A stretch of 64,000 nt of DNA, taken from assembly GCF_014201145.1 (NCBI RefSeq), contig NZ_JACHDP010000001.1, positions 6,634,001 through 6,698,000 of the forward strand. The letters are read 5' to 3'. The notes under the pieces are model-generated. The model was not told the DNA's origin and ran no database searches. It saw only the letters and a program-made list of their open reading frames with translations. The translations under genes and the position numbers were made by a program. This document shows, in pieces, positions 25,888 through 32,436 of this stretch (position 1 is the stretch's first letter; the number at the start of each line of letters is the position of its first letter). The stretch is from Micromonospora parathelypteridis. GTDB lineage: Bacteria > Actinomycetota > Actinomycetes > Mycobacteriales > Micromonosporaceae.

Positions 25888-26403
25888 TCAGGCGTGCGGT
25901 GTGGCGCCTTCGGCGGCCAGGGCCTGGTAGTAGGGCTGCATCGCGGGGTGGTAGTCGTCGAACTCGGGCCGGGCTGCGCCGTCCCGGGCGGCGACCAGCA
26001 TGTCCAGGTAGTACTCCCAGCCGGCGCCGACCTCGGCGATGCCCTCCAGGTTGGTCAGGTGCTGGACGAAACGCAGTTCGGTGGTGCCGTCGGTCTCGGT
26101 CAGCGACAGCTTCAGCAGCCAGGTGCCGTAGCTGTCGATCATCGACACGGCGAGGCGCTGGTGGGGCTCGCACGCGTCGATGTGGACGTCACACCAGGGC
26201 TGCTGCTCCTCGTACGCCATCTGGACCCGGATGGTCCGTCCGGGCGTGGCGTCGCCCTCCCACGGACCGAACCAGCGCGCGGTGCGCTCCGACTCGGTCA
26301 GGCTGGCCCAGACGTCCGCCGCCGGGGCGCGGAACGTCCGGGTGAGGACGAGGTCGTGGCCGGTGGCGGTGCGAAACAGGCGTCCGGCGGGCGTACGAGT
26401 CAT
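25888..26403 (-). CDS. SRPBCC/AHSA1-domain protein
   Basis: A 171-residue START-like (AHSA1) protein with the usual landmarks: DLVLTRTFRAPAADVWASLTESERTARWFGPWEGD near the N-terminus and LRFVQHLTNLEGIAEVGAGWEYYLDMLV near the C-terminus. These proteins bind hydrophobic ligands; the ligand is unknown. Its ATG 26403 overlaps the stop codon of the arsR-type gene (ATGA), so the two are translationally coupled. ArsR plus AHSA1 pairs are a familiar two-gene unit in actinobacteria, in which the regulator controls the pair. Confidence 0.9.
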   Translation of the reverse strand: MTRTPAGRLFRTATGHDLVLTRTFRAPAADVWASLTESERTARWFGPWEGDATPGRTIRVQMAYEEQQPWCDVHIDACEPHQRLAVSMIDSYGTWLLKLSLTETDGTTELRFVQHLTNLEGIAEVGAGWEYYLDMLVAARDGAARPEFDDYHPAMQPYYQALAAEGATPHA

Positions 26404-26762
26404 GCGGTGCGTTCCCTTCGGTGCTCCGCCGGGCCGCTGCTGCGGCGCTCTCGGCGGGTGCGATAGACCTCGGTCTCCAGCGCGTCGAGGTGCCGTTCCC
26501 ACCGGTCGGTGGTGACGAGCCCGGCGAGCCAGTCGAGCAGCGGGGCGAGCGGGCCGGGGTCGAGGTGGTAGATCCTCTGCCGGCCAACCAGTTCGTCGCG
26601 GACCAGCCCGCTCTCGCGCAGCACCCGCAGGTGGCGGCTGATCGCGGGCCGGCTGATCGCGAACCGCCGGGCGATGTCGCCGGCGGCCAGTGGTTCGTCG
26701 CGCAGCAGGGTGAGGATGTGCCGTCGTACCGGGTCCGCGATCGCGGTGGCCACCTCATCCAC
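26400..26762 (-). CDS. ArsR/SmtB-family repressor
   Basis: A 120-residue winged-helix regulator: DEVATAIADPVRRHILTLLRD, then AAGDIARRFAISRPAISRHLRVLRESGLV (recognition helix about residues 35-55) and RQRIYHLDPGPLAPLLDWL. It lacks the Cys/His metal sites of SmtB and ArsR, so metal sensing is unlikely. Translation starts at GTG 26762, six bases after TACGCT (leaderless). A perfect dyad overlaps that -10. It forms a coupled operon with the SRPBCC gene and is divergent from the Ca2+/H+ antiporter gene, which it might also affect. Confidence 0.92.
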   Translation of the reverse strand: MDEVATAIADPVRRHILTLLRDEPLAAGDIARRFAISRPAISRHLRVLRESGLVRDELVGRQRIYHLDPGPLAPLLDWLAGLVTTDRWERHLDALETEVYRTRRERRSSGPAEHRRERTA

Positions 26763-26768
26763 TCCGGA

Positions 26769-26788
26769 AGCGTAACCTACAAGTTACG
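26769..26788 (-). promoter_or_regulatory. arsR promoter with overlapping operator dyad
   Basis: The -10 TACGCT (26769-26774, minus strand) overlaps the perfect dyad CGTAAC-N6-GTTACG (26771-26788). The overlap fits simple autorepression by the ArsR-type protein; this is inferred from position. Confidence 0.65.
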
Positions 26789-26851
26789 GATTTGGGTCGT
26801 CGCTGCGTCGATGGTGGGCACATGATCACCTGGCCTGGCAGTCTGTACGGC

Positions 26852-27952
26852 ATGACCGCCCTGCTTCGCTCCCGCGTGACCGACTGGACCGTCGCCGTAC
26901 CCGTGCTCGCTGTCCTGGTGCTGATCGTCACCTGGGGGCGAGACCTGCCCGGCCCGATCATCGTGGTGGTCGCGGTGCTGCTGGGCGGGGCGGTGCTCGC
27001 CGCCGTGCACCACGCGGAGGTGGTCGCCCACCGGGTGGGGGAGCCGTACGGGTCGCTGGTGCTCGCCGTCGCGGTCACCGTGATCGAGGTCGCCCTCATC
27101 GTCACGCTGATGATCAGCGGGCCGGAGAAGACCCAGTCGCTCGCCCGCGACACCGTCTTCGCCGCTGTCATGATCACCTGTAACGGGATACTCGGCCTGT
27201 CCCTGCTGCTCGGGGCGCTGCGCCGTCGTGTCGCCGTGTTCAACCCGGAGGGCACCGGCGGGGCGCTGGCCACCGTGATCACCCTGGCCACCCTGAGTCT
27301 GGTCATTCCGACCTTCACCACGGCCCGACCTGGCCCGGAGTTCAGCCCGGCCCAGCTCGCCTTCGCCGCCGTCGCGTCGCTGGCGCTGTACGGCCTGTTC
27401 GTGCTCGTGCAGACCGGCCGGCACCGCGACTACTTCCTGCCGGTCGACAGTCAGGGCCGGGTGATCGACGCCGAGGAGCACGCCAAACCGCCGACGACCC
27501 GCGCGGCGCTGGTCAGCCTGGGGCTGCTGCTGGTGGCGCTCGTCGCCGTGGTCGGCGACGCCAAGACCGTCTCACCGACCATCGAGGCCGGGGTGGCGGC
27601 GGCGAACCTGCCGCACGCGTTCGTCGGCGTGATCATCGCCCTGCTGGTGCTGCTGCCGGAGACGCTGGCCGCCGCCCGCGCCGCCCGCCGCGACCGGGTG
27701 CAGATCAGCCTGAACCTCGCCCTCGGCTCCGCGATGGCCAGCATCGGCCTGACCATCCCGGCCATCGCGATCGCCTCGATCTGGCTGGACGGTCCGCTGC
27801 TGCTCGGCCTCGGTGGCACCCAGCTCGCGCTGCTCGCACTGACCGCGGTGACGGCGGTGCTGACCGTCGTGCCGGGCCGGGCCAACGTGCTGCAGGGCGG
27901 CGTACACCTGGTGTTGCTGGCCGCCTTCGTCTTCCTCGCCGCCAGCCCCTGA
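26852..27952 (+). CDS. Ca2+/H+ (or Na+/H+) antiporter, ChaA/CaCA family
   Basis: An integral membrane cation/proton exchanger of about 366 residues with some eleven hydrophobic segments. The two conserved alpha-repeats are visible: VAVTVIEVALIVTLM (acidic Glu in the first) and FVGVIIALLVLLPETLAAARAA with NLALGSAMASIGLT (second). The architecture is that of CaCA-family exchangers such as ChaA and rhizobial y4hA. I start at ATG 26852; ATG 26822 and GTG 26792 are in-frame alternatives, and CAGTCT seven bases ahead of 26852 could be a leaderless -10. The cation specificity cannot be read from sequence. Confidence 0.88.
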   Translation: MTALLRSRVTDWTVAVPVLAVLVLIVTWGRDLPGPIIVVVAVLLGGAVLAAVHHAEVVAHRVGEPYGSLVLAVAVTVIEVALIVTLMISGPEKTQSLARDTVFAAVMITCNGILGLSLLLGALRRRVAVFNPEGTGGALATVITLATLSLVIPTFTTARPGPEFSPAQLAFAAVASLALYGLFVLVQTGRHRDYFLPVDSQGRVIDAEEHAKPPTTRAALVSLGLLLVALVAVVGDAKTVSPTIEAGVAAANLPHAFVGVIIALLVLLPETLAAARAARRDRVQISLNLALGSAMASIGLTIPAIAIASIWLDGPLLLGLGGTQLALLALTAVTAVLTVVPGRANVLQGGVHLVLLAAFVFLAASP

Positions 27953-27960
27953 CCCCGCCG

Positions 27961-29223
27961 TCACCGACTCCCGCCGCCCGGCGGATCGTCCGCCAGACGA
28001 TCCGCGCGGGCGTTCAGGTAGCGCTGCTGCGCCAGGTTCGTCGAGCGCGTCGCCGCCATCCGGTACGCCTCCCGCGCCGCGATCCGCTCACCGACCTGCT
28101 CCCACAGGTGGGCGCGGGCGGCCGGCAGCCGGGGATCGTCGGCGAGCCGGGCGTCGTCGGCCAGGTCGGCGAGCAGCGCCAGGCCGGCCGACGCGCCTCT
28201 GCTCATCGCCACCGCCACCGCGTGGTTGAGCGCCACGACCGGGTTGTCGGAGATGCCCAGCAGCACCTCGTACAGGGCGGTGATCTGCGCCCAGTCGGTG
28301 GCCGCCGCGCTGAGCGCCTCGTCGTGCACGGCCGCGATGGCCGCCTGCACCTGGTACGCCCCGACAACCCCGCGCGGCAGCGCCGCGGTGATCAGCTCGA
28401 CCCCCTCGGCGATCTGGTCGGCCCGCCAGCGGCCGCGGTCCTGCTCGGCCATCGGCACCAACTCGCCGTGCGGGCCGATCCGCGCCGGAGCACGGGCATC
28501 GGTGAGCAGCATCAACGCGAGTAACCCGGTGACCTCGGGATCCTCGGGAAGTAGCCGCTGCACCAGGCGGGCCAGCCGGATCGCCTCGGCGGTCAGGTCG
28601 GCGCGTAGCAACCCGGGGCCGGCGGTGCGCGCGTACCCCTCGGTGAAGATCAGATAGAGCACGTGCAGCACGGCCGCGAGCCGGTCGCCGCGCTCCGCGT
28701 CGGTGGGTGGCGCGAACCGCAAGCCGGTGTCGCGGATGCGCTGCTTTCCCCGGCTGATCCGCCGGGTCATCGTCGCCTCCGGCACCAGGAACGCGCGCGC
28801 CACCTCGGCGGTGCTCAACCCGCCCACCGCTCGCAGCGTGAGCGCGATCTGCGACGCCGGTGACAGCGCCGGGTGGCAGCACAGGAACAGCAGGATGAGC
28901 GTGTCGTCGGCGTCCGCCGCTGGTCGATCGGCCGGCGGAGCGCGCCACTGCTCCGGCAGCACCCACCGGGCCACCGTGTCCTCCCGCCGCATCCGGGCCT
29001 GCTCGCGGCGCAGCAGGTCGGTCAGCCGGCGGGACGCGACGGTGATCAGCCAGCCGCGCGGATTCTCGGGTACGCCGTCGCGCGGCCAACGGCCCGCCGC
29101 GGCGATCAGCGCCTCCTGCACCGCGTCCTCGGCGGTGTCGAAGTGCCCGTAGCGGCGTACCAGCGCGCCGAGGACCTGCGGCGCCAGTTCGCGCAGCAGG
29201 TCCTCGACGGGAGTCTCCGGCAC
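27961..29223 (-). CDS. ECF sigma factor with C-terminal TPR-like extension (ECF42 type)
   Basis: A 420-residue extracytoplasmic-function sigma factor. Residues ~10-80 hold sigma2 (RYGHFDTAEDAVQEALIAA, RDGVPENPRGWLITVASRRL), ~105-165 sigma4 (FLCCHPALSPASQIALTLRAVGGLSTAEVARAFLV), and the rest is the long helical domain typical of this group (AVLHVLYLIFTEGYA, LLLTDARAPAR, YEVLLGISDNPVVALNHAVAVA). The C-terminal extension replaces a classical anti-sigma factor in this family. The gene starts at GTG 29223, three bases after the stop of the YCII-type gene, forming the standard ECF42 pair. It is convergent to the antiporter with an eight-base gap. Confidence 0.93.
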   Translation of the reverse strand: MPETPVEDLLRELAPQVLGALVRRYGHFDTAEDAVQEALIAAAGRWPRDGVPENPRGWLITVASRRLTDLLRREQARMRREDTVARWVLPEQWRAPPADRPAADADDTLILLFLCCHPALSPASQIALTLRAVGGLSTAEVARAFLVPEATMTRRISRGKQRIRDTGLRFAPPTDAERGDRLAAVLHVLYLIFTEGYARTAGPGLLRADLTAEAIRLARLVQRLLPEDPEVTGLLALMLLTDARAPARIGPHGELVPMAEQDRGRWRADQIAEGVELITAALPRGVVGAYQVQAAIAAVHDEALSAAATDWAQITALYEVLLGISDNPVVALNHAVAVAMSRGASAGLALLADLADDARLADDPRLPAARAHLWEQVGERIAAREAYRMAATRSTNLAQQRYLNARADRLADDPPGGGSR

Positions 29224-29226
29224 CGG

Positions 29227-29628
29227 TCAGCCGGCCAGGTCCTCGACGCCCTCCAGCACCGGCCGCACGTCCACGTACCCGCCGGGAGCGTCCGGATCGA
29301 CCAGACCGGCGGCGATCTCGGTGGCCCGGTCGAAACTGGCGCACTCCACGATCGTGTAACCCGCGAGGACCTCCTGCGTCTCCGGGTACGGGCCGTCGGT
29401 GACCACGGGCGCGCCCTCGCGTACCTGCACCCGGCGGGCATGCACCGGCTCGCTCAAGCCTCGGGCGTCGACCAACTCGCCGGACTCGGCCAGCGCCTGG
29501 TGGAAGGTCTCCATGTGCTTGTGCATCGCCGCGATCTGCTCGGCCGACATGGCCGGCCGGTCGGTCGCCCGGCCGGACAGCACGTCGTAGTCCTGCTGGG
29601 AGCCGTACAGCAGAATCATGTACTTCAC
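29227..29628 (-). CDS. YCII-family (DGPF-domain) protein
   Basis: A 133-residue YCII-related protein of the DGPFAETKE class: VKYMILLYGSQQDYDVLSG at the N-terminus and VVTDGPYPETQEVLAGYTIVE (DGPYPETQE replaces the canonical DGPFAETKE) near residue 80, then GGYVDVRPVLEG. It starts at GTG 29628 behind a GAGGAG site and is the first gene of a two-gene operon with the ECF sigma factor. DGPF proteins are the regular partners of ECF42 sigma factors and are thought to be their targets or modulators. Confidence 0.92.
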   Translation of the reverse strand: MKYMILLYGSQQDYDVLSGRATDRPAMSAEQIAAMHKHMETFHQALAESGELVDARGLSEPVHARRVQVREGAPVVTDGPYPETQEVLAGYTIVECASFDRATEIAAGLVDPDAPGGYVDVRPVLEGVEDLAG

Positions 29629-29730
29629 GGGTGTCTCCTCGTATCGCGGGCACCGCCTCCGGCACCACCTACCAGAAACGTCGAAGCCCAACCCCCCACC
29701 CGGACACCCCGCCCGCCCGATTCGATCCGC

Positions 29731-29787
29731 TGATCATGAAGTTATTCCCCCGACACGCCGACATCGAGGGCAATAACTTCATGATCA
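29731..29787. repeat. Inverted repeat with 16-bp arms (GATCATGAAGTTATT core)
   Basis: Arms 29731-29746 and 29772-29787 are perfect complements beginning TGATCATGAAGTTATT. The loop (CGACACGCCGACATCGA) separates short CCC/GGG runs. It sits between the YCII-type gene and an unknown gene and shares its core with the repeat at 1294-1368. Confidence 0.85.
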
Positions 29788-29828
29788 ACCGGGGGAGGGG
29801 TGGGGTGGGGTGGGGGAGCGGGGACGGG

Positions 29829-30191
29829 TTACTGGCCGTAGGAGCGGCGGAGGCGGTCATTGATCAGGTAGTTGAGCCGGTGCCGCAGGTAGCCGAGTGT
29901 GCTCTCGCTTGGCACCTCCCCATCGGTGGTTAGGGTCCACCGCAGCGCGCACTCCGGACCGGGCCGGTGGGCCGCCAGGTCGAAACGGATCCGGTCCAGC
30001 GGCCGGTGCGGCCACAGCGACGACCAGATCAGCAGTACGGGCGCGTAGCCGGCCACCACCCGGGGCGGCACCTCGTCGTCACGTAGCTCCAGCCAGGGGC
30101 GGCTGCCAACCTCGTACGGGTCGCGCAGCGAACGCCACACGACGTGCGGCGGGGCCGGCTGACGTCGAAGGCGGCTGCCCAGCTCGTGCAC
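29829..30191 (-). CDS. Hypothetical protein, unknown
   Basis: A soluble protein of about 120 residues (VHELGSRLRRQPAPPHVVWRSL...), mixed alpha/beta, with VAGYAPVLLIWSSLWPHRPLDRIRFDL and a basic C-terminal helix LGYLRHRLNYLINDRLRRSYGQ. The pattern (PPHVVWRSLRDP, GPECALRWTLTTDGEVP) is reminiscent of small START-like proteins, but I do not assign it. GTG 30191 is chosen for a GAGGAGG ribosome-binding site seven bases upstream; ATG 30233 is an in-frame alternative without one. It is divergent from the metallopeptidase gene. Confidence 0.65.
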   Translation of the reverse strand: MHELGSRLRRQPAPPHVVWRSLRDPYEVGSRPWLELRDDEVPPRVVAGYAPVLLIWSSLWPHRPLDRIRFDLAAHRPGPECALRWTLTTDGEVPSESTLGYLRHRLNYLINDRLRRSYGQ

Positions 30192-30358
30192 GACGACCCT
30201 CCTCGCCGGACGGCTGCACCCGCCCCGGGTCATTCTGGCCGTAGAACGTCGGTGCCGTGAACCATCCGCCGCCAGCGGACGTGAAACCGGTGCGTGAGCG
30301 TGGCGGTCGTATCGTCGGGGTACTGCGCAGCGCAGCGCCGACGCCAGGGGAGGACACA

Positions 30359-31102
30359 GTGGTGGCACGGTCGGGACGCAACGCCCGAGGCCCGTTGGTG
30401 GGCCTCCTGATCGCCGCACTGGTGTCGCTCGCCTGCGCCGGCGGTGGGTTGGCCGAGCCGGAGGGTGAACGCCCCGCACCGGAGGTGTCGAAGGCATCTC
30501 CGGAGGCGAACACCACCCGGGCCGACAGCACCACCAGCGTCGCCGAGTTCGAGCAGGACGTCGCCGACGCGCAGGCGATCGCCGAGCGATACTGGGCGGC
30601 CCAGTTCAAGGCGTCCGCGCAGCGGTTCCAGCCGATCCGGCGGATCACCCCGTACCAGCGGGAGGGCGAGGTGTCCTGCGGCGGCCAGCCGCTGCCCCGC
30701 AACAACGCCGTCTACTGTTCGCAGGGCGACTTCATCGCGTACGACGTCGCCTGGTCGGTGGGGGCGTTCCGCCAGGTCGGCGACGCGTTCGTGTTCTACC
30801 TGCTCGGCCACGAGTACGCCCACGGCATCCAGGTGCGGCTCGGCATCAACTACAGCTTCACCATCCAGCAGGAGTTGCAGGCCGACTGCATGGCCGGGGC
30901 GTACCTCGGTGACTCGGTGCGCTCCGGGGCCCTGACCCTGGCCGAGGGCGACCTGGACGAGTTCCGCGAGGGGGTGGCGGCGGTTGGCGACGACCCGGAC
31001 CAACCGTGGTTCGCGGAGGGCTCGCACGGCACCGCCGAGCAGCGCACCGACTCGTTCTTCCGCGGCTACGAGCGCTCACTGGAGGCCTGCGACCTGGGTT
31101 GA
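30359..31102 (+). CDS. Neutral zinc metallopeptidase (YpfJ-type), probably exported
   Basis: A 247-residue putative zinc metallopeptidase of the YpfJ family. The N-terminus VVARSGRNARGPLVGLL is followed by a hydrophobic stretch IAALVSLACAGGG, with a possible lipobox (VSLAC), so it is probably a lipoprotein; a plain signal anchor is the alternative. The catalytic motif LLGHEYAHGIQ (HExxH) lies near residue 150, with Glu in QQELQADCMAGAYLGD as the third ligand region. GTG 30359 has a GGGGAGG site; GTG 30362 is adjacent. Substrates are unknown. Confidence 0.88.
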   Translation: MVARSGRNARGPLVGLLIAALVSLACAGGGLAEPEGERPAPEVSKASPEANTTRADSTTSVAEFEQDVADAQAIAERYWAAQFKASAQRFQPIRRITPYQREGEVSCGGQPLPRNNAVYCSQGDFIAYDVAWSVGAFRQVGDAFVFYLLGHEYAHGIQVRLGINYSFTIQQELQADCMAGAYLGDSVRSGALTLAEGDLDEFREGVAAVGDDPDQPWFAEGSHGTAEQRTDSFFRGYERSLEACDLG

Positions 31103-31146
31103 GCGGGTTGCCCGGATCACGTCGGTGGCCATCGCGGTCACCGGCG

Positions 31147-31878
31147 GTGCCGGGGCCTGGAAGGATCGCCGGTGTCGCCACGACCCTGGAGGATCCGCTG
31201 AGCAGCCATCACCCCGCCGCAGTGCTCTTCGACATGGACGGCACGCTCGTCGACAGCGAGAAGCTGTGGGATGTGGCGCTGCAGGAACTCGCGCAGGAGT
31301 ACGGCGCGGAGCTCTCCGCCGAGGCCCGGCGGTCGATCGTCGGCACCAGCATGGCCGAGTCGATGCGAATCATGCACGACGACCTGGGGCAGCCCGAACG
31401 GGATCCGGAGATCAGCGCGGCGTGGATCAACGCCCGGATCCTGGAGCTGTTCCGCTCCGGTCTGCGCTGGCGGCCGGGCGCGTTCGCCCTGCTGCGCGCG
31501 GTTCGTGCGGCGGCGATCCCCACCGCGCTGGTCACCTCCAGCCCCCGGGCGCTGGTCGAGATCGCACTGGACACCCTGGGCCGGGACAACTTCGACACGG
31601 TGGTCTGCGGCGACGAGGTGGTCGCCGCCAAGCCGCACCCCGAGCCCTACCTGACCGCGGCCCGGCTGCTGGGCGTGCCGATCGAGCGCTGCGTGGCGAT
31701 CGAGGACTCCCCGACCGGGGTGGCCAGCGCGCTCGCGTCCGGCGCGGCGGTGCTGGCCGTACCGGTGGAGGTGCCACTCGGGCGCATTGCCGGCGTACAC
31801 CAGGTGGAGAGCCTGACCGGCGTGGACCTGGAGTTTCTCGCCGGGCTGCTTGCCGACTGGGCCGGCGCGACCGGCTGA
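31147..31878 (+). CDS. HAD-superfamily hydrolase (phosphoglycolate/beta-phosphoglucomutase type)
   Basis: A HAD family-IA phosphatase with all four motifs: VLFDMDGTLVDSEKLWD (I, nucleophile Asp), LVTSSPRALVE (II), CGDEVVAAKPHPEPYLTAA (III, Lys) and VAIEDSPTGVASALASGA (IV). The length is about 243 residues. The start is unclear. GTG 31147 is the nearest in-frame start codon, but the sequence AAGGAT-CGCCGGT-GTC looks like a leaderless promoter feeding a non-start GTC at about 31174, so the true start may be unusual or further upstream. The gene overlaps nothing and the phosphatase assignment is firm. Confidence 0.9.
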   Translation: MPGPGRIAGVATTLEDPLSSHHPAAVLFDMDGTLVDSEKLWDVALQELAQEYGAELSAEARRSIVGTSMAESMRIMHDDLGQPERDPEISAAWINARILELFRSGLRWRPGAFALLRAVRAAAIPTALVTSSPRALVEIALDTLGRDNFDTVVCGDEVVAAKPHPEPYLTAARLLGVPIERCVAIEDSPTGVASALASGAAVLAVPVEVPLGRIAGVHQVESLTGVDLEFLAGLLADWAGATG

Positions 31879-31893
31879 CGGGGCCGGCGTGGA

Positions 31894-32271
31894 TCAGGGG
31901 CGTTCGGCGAAGACCGCCCCGACCACCTGGTAGCCGTCGAAGGCCCTCGCGGCCCCCGCGTACGCGGCGAGGTGGATGAACAGTTCGACGATCTCCTCCT
32001 TGGTCACGCCCGAGTTCAGGGCGATGCGCAGCTGGCCGCGCAGCGGCTCATGAGTGCCGAGGGCGGCGGCGATTGCCACCGAGACCAGGCAGCGGCTGCG
32101 CAGGTCCAAGCCTTCCCGGGGCCATGCCTCGCCGAACGTCTGCACCGTTGCGAGGCGACGGAAATCGTGCCCGACGGGCGGCTCGCCATCGCCGAGCGGC
32201 AGCACCAGTGGCTGACCGAGCAGCCGCTCGGCGTTGTCCAGTGCCCGCGGGTACGCATCCTGATCGGTCAT
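31894..32271 (-). CDS. Carboxymuconolactone-decarboxylase-family protein
   Basis: A 125-residue AhpD-like protein with the CMD fold: RCLVSVAIAAALGTHEPLRGQLRIALNSGVTKEEIVELFIHLAAYAGAARAFDGYQ. The Cys-x2-Cys of peroxidase-active AhpD is absent, so it is a decarboxylase-type or unassigned member rather than an alkylhydroperoxidase. ATG 32271 (MTDQDAYPRALDNAERLL) is chosen; the frame upstream lacks homology. It lies 165 bases downstream of the FtsX permease and is separated from it by a strong terminator. Confidence 0.9.
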   Translation of the reverse strand: MTDQDAYPRALDNAERLLGQPLVLPLGDGEPPVGHDFRRLATVQTFGEAWPREGLDLRSRCLVSVAIAAALGTHEPLRGQLRIALNSGVTKEEIVELFIHLAAYAGAARAFDGYQVVGAVFAERP

Positions 32272-32388
32272 GTCACCGGACCCCGGCTCGCCGCCGCCTG
32301 GGTCGCTGGCGGACCGGCGCCCTGCCGGCGCCACCAGTCTGGCACTCGGACGCTTGCAGCCGAGGCCAAACGACCATGCCGGATGGCT

Positions 32389-32426
32389 GAGGCCCCCGAT
32401 CGCCGGGCACGGCGACCGGGGGCCTC
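32389..32426 (-). terminator. Terminator of the FtsX-type operon
   Basis: GAGGCCCCCG (32389-32398) pairs with its complement at 32417-32426, and an inner CGCC/GGCG stem extends it. It lies 10 bases downstream of the permease stop on the minus strand. Confidence 0.8.
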
Positions 32427-32436
32427 GGTGGTGCGA

